Positions 32,229 through 42,139 of a stretch of DNA of 64,000 bases are shown piece after piece (position 1 is the stretch's first letter; each line of letters begins with the position of its first letter). The DNA comes from Paraspadella gotoi (taxonomy: Eukaryota > Chaetognatha): contig CM119265.1 in assembly GCA_051294375.1 (NCBI GenBank), positions 6,891,489 to 6,955,488 of the forward strand. Reading direction: 5' to 3'. Made by a program: the position numbers and the translations under genes. The notes beneath the pieces are model-generated. The model saw only the letters and a program-made list of their open reading frames with translations, did not search any database and was not told the origin of the DNA.

Positions 32229-32957
32229 TTATCTCGCCAGATGGGCGAAAGCCCGACTTGGGTGGGATGTTAATTCGCTTTGCTTCTTAGTGACCGTAGT
32301 CGTCGTCACGCTGTTTTACCATTGGAAATAGCTCAAGATATGGCTTTTCATCATTGAGGTCTTTTAAATTGTTATGTTTCATATTGTTACACGCATTTGT
32401 TTGTTTTATTTATAAAACAATTTTTATATGTATAAACGAGTTTAGCTCTGCAGCGGCTGTTCAGCTCTCTATCTCTTTCTCTTTTAAATAAATATCGCTC
32501 TTTTTTTTACCGTCGTTACTTCTTCTGATTCGTTTAAAGACGAGTTAAGCTCTGCAGCGGCTGTTCAGCTTCTCTCTATCTTTTTTTTTTATCTTTCTTT
32601 CTCTCTCACTCATACACACATTTGTTTGTTTTATTTACAATGAATGATTCATCTCATCAATGAATGACTATCATCGCATCATTGAATGATTATCATCGCA
32701 TCAATGAATGACTATCATCGCATCCATCATTTAGTTATTATCGCATCAATATTTAGTTATCATCGCATCAATAATCAACTACTATTATATCAATCAATCA
32801 ATTATTATTACATCAATCAATAAATTATTATTATTACATCAATCAATAAATTATTATTATTACATCAATCAATCATTATTACATCAATCGTTAATTCATA
32901 AATCATTCTTTTTTTTTCATTAATTTTTTTTAATAGTAACGTCTGACGAGATCACTA
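32229..32957 (+). mobile_element. MITE family B, most complete copy
   Basis: The head TTATCTCGCCAGATGGGCGA pairs with AAAGCCCGACTTGG, and the tail CGTCTGACGAGATCACTA ends near 32957 and complements the head. Between them lie a direct duplication of GCTCTGCAGCGGCTGTTCAG (about 32450 and 32550), CT-rich sequence and a tandem array of ATCATCGCATCAATGAATGA-like units at 32640-32910. No coding frame. Confidence 0.7.
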
Positions 32958-33151
32958 TTTTTAACTTAGGATTTATACCTCGAAATATATTTTTAGGCAT
33001 CCACATGAACTTTATAGGTCAATTAAATCATTTTTTCCAAATTTTTTTAAAATTCTTATTTGGTTATATTTTTTTTCAGAACCACCTTTTTTTATTCACA
33101 TCTATAGGGACTTCAGGTTATGGTGGAATTTTGTAAAATATACGTAATATA

Positions 33152-33530
33152 CAGAAGAATTCATATCATAAAGGATGTCGTGTTTTTAGACCATACTCGG
33201 TTTTGACCAAAGAGACGGAATTTGACTCTATGTATCACCTTAAAAATACAATTAGTATTGAGGCAAATTTCGTTATTCAACCTCTGAGCTAAGATGCAGC
33301 ACCCTCGGGTCAGTTTTAATCTCCCGTGTTCTCCCCCTGCAGGCTGCGGTCCCATAACTTGGTTTAAGACTTGAATTTTAAAATTTCACTTGATAGATCT
33401 TTTTGTATAATTAACTAGTATCTCAAGTGGTACCGAATTTCATTAAATTTGGGGGAGAAATTTAGTTGGAATTGATTATTTATGGTATAAAAAAACGCAT
33501 TATCATTTTATAATATGAACCCTTGTTTAC
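33152..33530. mobile_element. Short TA-flanked MITE related to the 12933-14769 element
   Basis: Starts TA-CAGAAGAATTCATATCATAAA and ends CATTTTATAATATGAACCCT. An inner block (GAGGCAAATTTCGTTATTCAACCTCTGAGC) resembles 13060-13095 of the larger element. Its right border is approximate. Confidence 0.5.
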
Positions 33531-33617
33531 ATGTTTTTGAACTAAAAAAATACATTAAGGATTATTATAACCAAACCAGAAAACTTAGTTGCATGGTATA
33601 TTATCCATTTGACTTTT

Positions 33618-34895
33618 TAGTCGGATCTACTTATCAGCAGATCCCGACTCTATAAATCACTTTGTCGGCCCGTCGGTCCACCCCCTCAATATTGTCGGGC
33701 ACTAACTTATATCATGTCAGAACATCGAATTATGATAAATTATGCAAAAAAAAATGTCTGTCTGTCCGTCCGTCCGTTCGTCCGTCCGTCCCACCTTAGC
33801 AAAAAATACCAATTACTCGTGTTTGGATGGATGGATTGGAATGAAATTTTGTGTGTGGGTAGGGAAGTGTGTGATTGAGCTGGATATAAAGTTTCGATGG
33901 AATCGTCCTAGTGGAAATGAGTTTAAATGGAAAAAACAAAAAAATATAATTCACTATTTGAACACCAATTGCTCATGAGTGGATGGGGTGATTGACCTGG
34001 AATTTTGTATGTGAGTAGGAAAATGTGTGATTGAACAGGAAACCAAGTTTCGAATGGAATCGTTTGAGTGGAAATGAGTTTAAATGAAAAAAAAACAAAA
34101 AACCTGTTTCACTAATTGATTATGATTTTTTTTACTTTTATATTAAATTGTATATGCAGGATGTATTAATAAATCAAATAATTAATCAGTTAATTAATCA
34201 ATTAGTCAATTAATTAATCACTAATTAATTAATCAGTCAATCAATCCATCCATCCGTCCCACCTTAGCAAAAAGCCCTAATAACTCGTGATTGCCTGGTT
34301 GGATCGGAATGAAATTTTGTGTATTTGTAGGAACATGTGTGATGAAGCTGGATATAAAGTTTCGACGGAATCGTGTGAGTGGATGGATATGAGTTTAAAT
34401 GGAAAAAAAATAAGTCGCATTTACTAAAATCTTTTTACTTATTTTAACCAATAAATACTCTAATTAATCATAATTGGATGGATAGATTGAGTTCAAATTT
34501 TGTGTGTGGGTAGGAAAATGTATGACGAAGCTTGATATTAAGTTTCGGTACGAGTGGAAATGAGTTTAAATGAAAAAAAATGAGTCACATTTACTTGACT
34601 CTTTTTACTTATTTTAACCCATAATAGATTGAGATGAAATTTTGTGAGCGGGAAGGAAACTTTGTGAAGAAGCTAGATATAAAGTTTTGACGGAATTGTG
34701 CCAGTGGAAATGAGTTTAAATGGAAAAAATATAAGTCACATTTATTTATTTTAAGGATATCGATGATGATAAGCTGTATATAAATTTATAATTAATTATT
34801 AAATATTAAAATTAATTAATTAATCGATTAATTAATTAATTATTAATTTTCGTAAGGCAGATCCGACATTGTTTGCTCAAACTTGTTTAATTTAT
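33618..34895 (+). mobile_element. MITE family A, uninterrupted full copy
   Basis: The head palindrome (AGTCGGATCTACTTATCAGC with AGATCCCGACT) is followed by TCTATAAATCACTTTGTCGG, a CCGTCCGTCCGT microsatellite (about 33760-33790) and four or five degenerate tandem units of about 150-170 bp. Each unit carries a TGGATTGGAATGAAATTTTG-like core and ends in AAATGAGTTTAAATGGAAAA. The tail AAGGCAGATCCGACATTGTT ends near 34895; its GCAGATCCGAC complements the head GTCGGATCTGC. No protein. This copy is the reference for the family. Confidence 0.7.
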
Positions 34896-35160
34896 GATTA
34901 TATTTCGTAACATTTATTTCAGGTAGATCTTAATCTTTTTACATGAATCAGTTTATATTATTATATTTTCTCTTCTCGAGTTTTCATTTTAATTTCAGAA
35001 TTACTACGTTGTCATTGGTCAATGGTCATTTTCACTCGCAAAAAAAGGAGAAAAACTTAAAATATTCCTTGGAAAAAACTCAAATTTTAATTTTATGTTT
35101 ACATACTGAATCGCTATACTTATTAAAACTAAGCGTTTATTCAACTGGTCCAGTCATACA

Positions 35161-38100
35161 ATGTCTTCTAAAGAGGTATAGTTTTTCTGGATAAAGCATC
35201 TGTCTTATGAAATTGGTACAACCAATATAAATTATGATATATTATTATTCGATCAAAGTGATAACTTGTTAATAAAGGCGTGATTTCAAACGCTTCAGAA
35301 TTCCCCGGACGCGGAAAAAGATCTCACCCAAGCACATCCTCCGACCCCCAACACTGCTATACTCGAAGCTGACCGTCAGGCATTAGAGGAGCAAATTTCA
35401 GCAACTTTAAGCAATATTCAACTTTCGCGAGGCGTAGCAGATATCGATGTTAATGAGGATGACTTCACTGAAGAGGATGTGGAGAAATTGGAGGAAGTTT
35501 TGGCGGGTTGCGACCACGAATACAACAACCTCTTCGCCACGCTCGATCAATTGGGATCGTGTCTGGACGAGGTTAATAATTAATATTTTTAGGCCTAATT
35601 GTATTTTCCAAGACTGAAACCTACCCAGCAGAGGGACTTGGTCAGTAAGTCCGTCCGTCTGTTTCTGGGTTGGCAAAAACCTGGGTTTTTTTAAAAAAGC
35701 CCACTGGGTTTTTTTGGGTTTTTTGGTTTTTTTGGGTTTTATTGGGTTTTTTTGGGTTTTTTTAAATTATAGATAGCAGACTGTCATATTAATTTTTTTT
35801 AAGATACTAATTTAAAATATTTATACTTCTTAAGTGATTACGGATAAAAATATATAAAAATATACTAAATATATTTAATAATAGTATTAATTAATATTTT
35901 TTATGTTAAACAGAAATGTAATAAATATAAATATTATATTTTCTGAATAAAACCTGTTATGAAAAAAGTGTATAAGGGTTTTTTTGGGTGGTTTTTTTAA
36001 TGCCAACCCTGATCTGTTTGTCTGTAGTTTGTTCCATTTACGTTATAACTTATAGTAAACACATTTGAATCCGACAAAGTTTTAATTAGATAACGAGTCT
36101 GGGTGTCATTCTGTTCGTTTTTCCAAGCTCTTTTTAACTAAAAAAGTTTTAATTAAAAAAAAAAACTTTTTCGCCCGAGCAAGGGGTGTTGAAGAGTCAA
36201 AATATGGAAATTCACCAATTTTTAGTATTTTGTAGCTTTTTCCATTTAATTTTTTTAATATAAATAATCCTTATCAAGTTAATTACTTCTGATAATGATT
36301 TTAATTTATCCTATTTAACTGTTTTTAAAACATTCATTAAAGAATATTAGTTTTTAGCTTAAGCCAAGGGTGTTGAAGAGCTAAATATTTTAAATATTTT
36401 TTTTTAATATTTATAAATATAATTTACTATTTTTTAAAGATAACTTATTTTAATCATGGTAATGAAAATATTTTGATATCTTTAAATGCTTTGAGGTGAC
36501 TTACCACAGCTTTAAGTTATTAATTAATTTAATATATTTTTAAAACTGAAAACCCCAAAAACTTCTATGATCCAAAGCAATTAATTTTAATTTTTAATCA
36601 CAAAATGTAATTGTTACAAGATAAAATTATTTAAATAATATTCGGATATTATTAAAAAAAATATGTTTACTTTATAATATATAAATATAATTTATAAAAA
36701 AAATAATTTAAAAATGATATCTGCATATAAATTTGTTATGGATAAGAGTAATAGTTTGGTTTAACTCTATATACAAATATTTTTGTTATTAATAAAATAA
36801 TTTTTTTTAATATACAATAATTTTTAACCATTGTATTAATCCTTCAGCTTCGCTGAGTGTAGAGATTTAAACAAAGTTTGAAAAAATATTTCATCAACGA
36901 TTTTATTTAATGATATACGGCATGTTTCGACTCTATTTTCGAGTCTTCATCAGCGTTAGTGATGCATTTTAAAATTTGTGTAAAAGAAACATTACATTTT
37001 TGAAATATAATGTTTCTCTTTCTCTCTCTCTCTTTTTCTCCATTTCAAAATCAACTTATTTCCCCTTTCTCCTGTCCTTGCCTTCACCTGTCCTGAAATC
37101 TGACCACTGTCCTTTCTCAATTCTTTGTTGGAATCTCTCTCTCTTTTCTCTCTCTCTTTCTCTCTCCTCTCTCACTCTCTCTCTATCCCCATTATGAAAA
37201 ATACAACTGTCAAATGCTGATGAAGACTCGAAAACAAGAGTCGAAACATGTCCAATACTTTGTAATAAAATCTGTTGTAAAAATACTAAAAACTTTCGTT
37301 TTCGAATCTGCTATCTTATTGAACAACGAAAAGAGAGAAAAATTACACGAAATTTTAATTAAAATATAAATCATTTCTATCCTAGCATCCCACGTAAGTC
37401 CCTCCCCTAGCCCTAACCTCCGCTTCGCGTCCAAGGCCAAGCATGAACCTTGAACCTATCATCGCCCATAAAACTTTTCCCATCTGTAACTTTCCAGTTG
37501 CGTATAACTACAACAACCTTGTTGATCGGAATGCTAACTTTTACTTATTCAACCTGAATTACAACTACCTCAAATGTTAAAACTAAACACTACCCTTAAC
37601 CTAATTTTGTAAAATTGCTATAACTAGAACATTAGTTTCAGTTCATTAACAAAATTATTATTTTCTATGGCATATCGCATAAAATCTGATAGTGATATCA
37701 TTTGAATAATTATATCTTTGTTGTAACAATTTCATTATATGATAAAAAATTTTATGAATTGCTTTGTTTTAAAAGTGAATCTTTAAAAAAAACTTTTTAG
37801 AAATAGGTCACAATAGTTTGTAATGCTTTTAATTATAAAAAATCAATTAACTATGTTAATTAACTTGAAAACCATTTAAAATTTTCAAATATTTTTATGA
37901 TCATGATTAAAATATGTAATCCTTAAAAATTAGTAAATTATCATTTGAAAATACTAAAAAAGACAATTTGAAAATTTGACTCTTTAATACCCCTGGCTTA
38001 AACCCTAAACTAATATTTTTTGTGAATGAATGTTTTAAAATAGTTAAATATGATAAATTAAAAGCAGTATCATTAGTAATTAACTGGATTAATGATAATT

Positions 38101-39410
38101 ATATTAAAAATTTACTGAAAAAAGCTAAAAAATACTCATAAAAGGTGAAATTTCATATTTTGGCTCTTTTAACACCCCTGGCTCGGGCGAAAAATTTTTT
38201 TTTTAAATAAAATTTTTAGTAAAAAGAGCTTGGAAAAACGAACAGAATGACAACGGAACTGGTTGTTTATTTAAACATTGTCGGATTCAAATGTGTCTAA
38301 CTTATAGTATAAGGGAGGTTTATTGCCAGATATATGAGGGTATGTTTGCCTGTGATAAGGTAGGCATATTACTAGATACTAAAGGTTCAGTGTTCATTAA
38401 TATCTTACTTGATGGTATGTTGACTTGACTTGGCATCGGTGAAGAATGCTCGCTTACTATGTAAACTGTCTTTAATGTGTATAGCTAGTTAGCTTTGCCT
38501 GAAGTAGAGAAATGGAAACACAATTATACACTATTTATTTATCTCTATTATATTGTGCTTAGACCTTATTGAACACAATTTAGCACTATTAGTGATTAAC
38601 TGGTAAGATGTTAATCTTATGCTGATTGAGCTCTGATAAGGAGAAATGGACTCTAACAAGAGAGTGCGTCCCCAAAACCAAAGCTGAATAATGGTTTAAC
38701 TTCTGAACAAATAAAGGAATCACTAAATATGAGCAAGTCAAATCTTTAAGTAATAAAATGTTAAAGTATTATTATTAATTAATTAGTTAAAATATTACTA
38801 TGACTCATGTTAATCATTAACATTGCTAAAGACTATATTTAGCTACTAGAAAACCATGAAACAGAACTAATACCAAAATCCAAAATGAAATTAGACACAT
38901 TTAGATTCAATACTGCAATATGCAAATGAGATGAATCTAATCAATCTCATTTAAGATCATATTAAATAATCATCTCTTACAATAGTCATAACTTTAGTTA
39001 ATACTTGTTTGAAAGGCGATGTACCCTTAGATGCTTAATATGCCTAAGAATAATATTTTCCTTGTTAACTAGTTATCTGATTAATTAAAAATAATATCAC
39101 GTGACCATTAAGTAAAAATTAAAATCGGCGAAAGTAAAATTTAACCCTGTTCTTGCTTCTTCGGTATCCTTTTTTTATCGCTCGATCGCAGGTAGAAAAC
39201 CGGAACGATACTCTCAACACTCGAGTCGATGAACTACTCAGCATTATGGAAAAAACCCAGGTGGAGCGTGAGACGAGTTTAAAGAACTGGACGAACGAGG
39301 CGAATAAAGTAATGGAGGATTTAAACAAGATCGAAGCGCGAAACCAGAGCAAAAGCAAACCTTCCGAGGAAGCTGTGGAGGAAAAAACAGAAAGTTCGAA
39401 TTCTACTTAG
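35161..39410 (+). CDS. BBLN: Bublin coiled-coil protein (UPF0184 / C9orf16 family)
   Basis: A small coiled-coil protein; the nematode member organises intermediate filaments in the intestine. Exons 35161-35175 (MSSKE), 35299-35571 and 39192-39410 join in phase 0 to 168 residues, about twice the human length. The conserved core spans the last junction: EYNNLFATLDQLGSCLDE, then VENRNDTLNTRVDELL and an amphipathic helix. The N-terminal extension is acidic, and the tail is Ser/Glu-rich. Intron 1 has donor GTATAG; intron 2 (3.6 kb, donor GTTAAT) holds a hAT MITE, a long foldback element and a Penelope-like insertion. The tiny first exon is the least certain part; it was chosen because ATG, phase and donor all fit. 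Confidence 0.82.
35665..36011 (+). mobile_element. hAT-type MITE in BBLN intron 2
   Basis: The ends CTGGGTTGGCA and TGCCAACCCTG are inverted copies of the hAT-like CAGGGTTGGCA terminus. They are flanked by an 8-bp near-duplication, GTCTGTTT (35657-35664) and ATCTGTTT (36012-36019), matching the hAT target-site size. The 347 bp include a GGGTTTTTT array at 35690-35765 with G-tracts on one strand. Non-coding. Confidence 0.75.
36919..36953 (-). ncRNA. Hammerhead ribozyme, left repeat of PLE4 (cleavage site altered)
   Basis: CTGATGA, stem II GACTC/GAGTC with loop GAAAATA, GAAAC, AT, then GCC instead of GTC. The core is otherwise intact; the triplet change and the lost stem III pair predict little or no cleavage. 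Confidence 0.65.
37217..37252 (+). ncRNA. Hammerhead ribozyme, right repeat of PLE4
   Basis: CTGATGA, stem II GACTC/GAGTC, GAAAC, AT, GTC: all core positions are present. Confidence 0.78.
38313..39191 (+). other. Rest of BBLN intron 2
   Basis: AT-rich intron sequence with no repeat match found. It ends in TTTTTTATCGCTCGATCGCAG before exon 3. Confidence 0.5.
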
Positions 39411-40098
39411 TTTTTATTTCACCGAAAAAATTGTACTAAACTAAATATTGTCATTTTTGTTGTTAGTTTTCTTGGTGTAATATTGTCGGAATTTTGAAAA
39501 AAATACAAAAAACTCTGTGTAATTACACTAGTCCGTCATAAAGTGATTTATGTTATCATCGGTAATCGATTTTAATGAGACATGACCTGTGCGTGACAAA
39601 CTGACACCAACCTCGCGTTTTCTTAAACTTGTATCTTAAAAAGAAATGAGATTAACTACGGTAGCTCCTTAGTCGGGAGATTTTTATAAATACTACTGTA
39701 TTTGAATAAAACTAACCTTTCGGGTAGTTTTTTTATAAAATTGTTAAGAAAAACTAAAATTTAAAAGCTTAGGTATTTTAATTATTTTATATATACTTGT
39801 TCGTCTTGACTCTGAATAATTCCTTTTGTACATGAATTTCTCCCTATGCCTGAAATGTTAGACTAAACCGATTGGTAACTTGATAAGACAATCAACCCCT
39901 TCCTTCGTATCCACTGTGCTATCGCAAATGACACAAAAAATATTATTACCATTTCTCAATAGATAAAAGTGTTTTGCACTGTTTGTTTTATTGAATACCC
40001 AGGAGCTGCACTTATTTTAAATATTAATTTTATGATATTCACTCATTATAAGTCGTAGGCTTATAAGAATTAAATAAACAAGAACGGTAATTAAAATG
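39411..40098. other. BBLN 3' flank, no gene seen
   Basis: AT-rich with no supported gene. AAAAAATACAAAAAAC near 39498 might serve as a weak polyadenylation context, but no AATAAA is nearby. Confidence 0.4.
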
Positions 40099-40485
40099 AG
40101 TTGCGCAGCAATGACTTTCTTTTCACATGTATTTATGACACGCATTGCATCGGAATCTTGTCTTTGATTCTTTAAAGTTTTAGGATTTCCTGAAGGCGGC
40201 GCTCGCAGTCCCTTAGATTTGAGGTTTTTTCCTGTTTTAACAAATGAGCAATAATATATAGCCGAATTGGTTAAATTTTACTTTCGCTGACCGCGGTTTT
40301 GGCGGCTTTAAAAAAAAATTAAAATATTACTTAATTACCCTAACCCTAAACCACCCTTAACCCTAACCCCGGTTGGCGAAAATAAAAGTAACCCGGTAAA
40401 TTATATGTATTTTTAACGTAAGTTGGACAGACCGACCAACCGAAAAGTGACTTAGAGTTGCTACGCGATTACTCGCGGCGCAACT
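40099..40485 (+). mobile_element. MITE family D, intergenic copy
   Basis: The end AGTTGCGCAGCAATGACT and the other end ACTCGCGGCGCAACT are inverted copies. Inner blocks match the BLTP1 intron copy: TTTTAGGATTTCCTGAAGGC, GGCGCT, TTAGATTTGAGGTTTTT, ACAAATGAGCAA, GGACAGACCGACC and CCGAAAAGTGACTTAG. A telomere-like CCCTAACCCTAA patch is embedded at 40337-40370. Confidence 0.65.
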
Positions 40486-41663
40486 GAAAAAATGTGATAC
40501 CCATAGAGATGGGTCAACCCACTGTTGGCGTTTGGAGCTTCCGACCCTCAGTGACGCCACATCACTGGCGCGGTTAGCCTAGATCGGTCTCGCTTTCTAA
40601 TAGTTAGGACTAGATGGAACGTAACGATTGGGATAGTGCGTTCCCCCTCTGAGCCAATAAGATTCACTGAATGAAGCTGTAGGTAAATATATGAGATAGG
40701 GATCGGAACAAATTTTTTTTCAATTTCTTTCTGTCTTCCACGAATGGTTTTGAAACTTTAATCAGACCCTGACAAACGTCAATTGGTCATTGATTGACAT
40801 TTTGATTAGTAATTTTGAATGTACGCGCAAGCAATTAACGCTGTTTGTACTTCAGTTTCTGCTCTTCTTTTCCTAGTCACATTTTTAAACGAAAAATTTA
40901 ACAATTGCAAATATCTATAAGCAAAGGTTTAAAGTTCAGGGCTGCATTTAAGTAATATATGGCGGTGGTGGCGTGAAAATTATGCTATATCCACTTTTCC
41001 TCATAAAAATGAAACATTATCAATTTTTTCTTTATTATAGTTTAAAAAGTTTAAATAATTAAAATATATTAAAATTTTTGCTGGTTAATTAATTTGTGGT
41101 ATTAAATGATATAAAATTACGCGACGCTACGCTACCTTGATCTCCTTTCCTCCCTTTCCTCTGCCTTTTAATTTCTATACAACCTCCATCAATTTTTTTT
41201 CAGTTTTAATTCTTTCAACTTGAAAAAAATCTTGAATCTAGGGCGAAAAAGTGTTAAATTTAACAACGTGTCATAACCCAACAACAATTTATGAAATGTT
41301 TTTTTGGTTTCATATTCCCTATATTTTTTCGGCAGATAAAGAAATAAAAATTTCAGCAAACACTTCCGGTCCCTATATTAGAATTCTATTTTATAATATT
41401 AAATTTTCATTCATCAAGAACATGTTGGGGAAAAAAATGAATAATAAAATAAAAAATAAAGTAAATAATGAAATTGTTAGTCAAAAAAACTTTCTGAAGT
41501 TTTTCAACTAATGATATATTTTTTTAATTATCTGATTTAAATATTCAAGATATGAAAATATTTTTTGTGTCATCCGGGTTTTTTACACGGGTTATTTTCG
41601 TTTTTACTTTTTCCTAGTAAAAAGTACTGAGAAAAATATTTATCATTTTTGTAATTAATAATT
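40486..41663. other. No gene seen
   Basis: Moderate GC at 40490-40680, then AT-rich. An 86-codon open frame at 41251-41511 is AT-biased and has no motif. Nothing is supported. Confidence 0.45.
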
Positions 41664-41720
41664 GTCGGTCCACAGTTTATAAGAACGTTTATGAAACACT
41701 CTTATAAACTGTGGACCGAC
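41664..41720. repeat. Perfect 21-bp inverted repeat upstream of BLTP1
   Basis: The arms 41664-41684 and 41700-41720 are perfect complements (left arm begins GTCGGTCCACAGTTTATAAG) around a 15-base loop. They lie 420 bp upstream of the BLTP1 start. The sequence could be a short palindromic insertion or a cruciform/hairpin element. The CGGTCC start recalls family A but the rest does not. Confidence 0.7.
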
Positions 41721-42139
41721 ACAGTTCCAAGCTATATCTACCACTATTGCAATCATTTTCTATCTTTTAATAGTTGCAATTAGGGACAATTATTTGTATT
41801 ATATCGCCGCTGACGATGTTGTTAACCTTTTTGGATTTATCAATATGTAGCAGTTTGAATATATCCTTGAACTATATGAATACTATGTACATACATACAT
41901 AAAGGATTTTCTAAAGTTAATTTGAGCATACATCTTTGGTTCTGATTGGTTTTCAGTTTTAGTAATTGGATAAGTGCACTAAGTCATATCCTATCGTAGT
42001 TGCTACACGTAGTCTTTTTTTCGTATGTCCTACGCGTTATACTAATGCAAGAAAAAAAAATGTTCTCCCGAAGTTTAGTGGATGATTTTGGCGATGGATC
42101 ATATATTACTATTCCCTTTTGAATTAGGATGTTAATAAG

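Larger units (their letters stand above)
36880..37345 (+). mobile_element. Penelope-like foldback element PLE4
   Basis: Inverted repeats with hammerheads (36919-36953 minus, 37217-37252 plus) surround CT microsatellites (about 37013-37033 and 37131-37186) and the shared block TCTGACCACTGTCC...TTCTTTGTTGGAA. The tail TTGAACAACGAAAAGAGAG lies to the right. The conserved peptide segment is missing, so this is an internal deletion. I could not define a target duplication. Confidence 0.65.
36040..38312. mobile_element. Long foldback element in BBLN intron 2
   Basis: Inverted arms of several hundred bp (about 36040-36430 and 37950-38312) share the end AACTTATAGTA, then ACATTTGAATCCGACAA, GTCATTCTGTTCGTTTTTCC, AAGCTCTTTTTA and a CGCCCGAGC...GGGGTGTTGAAGAG block. 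The centre contains PLE4 and a telomere-like patch. No transposase was seen. It is probably an old foldback or MULE-like derivative. Confidence 0.65.
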
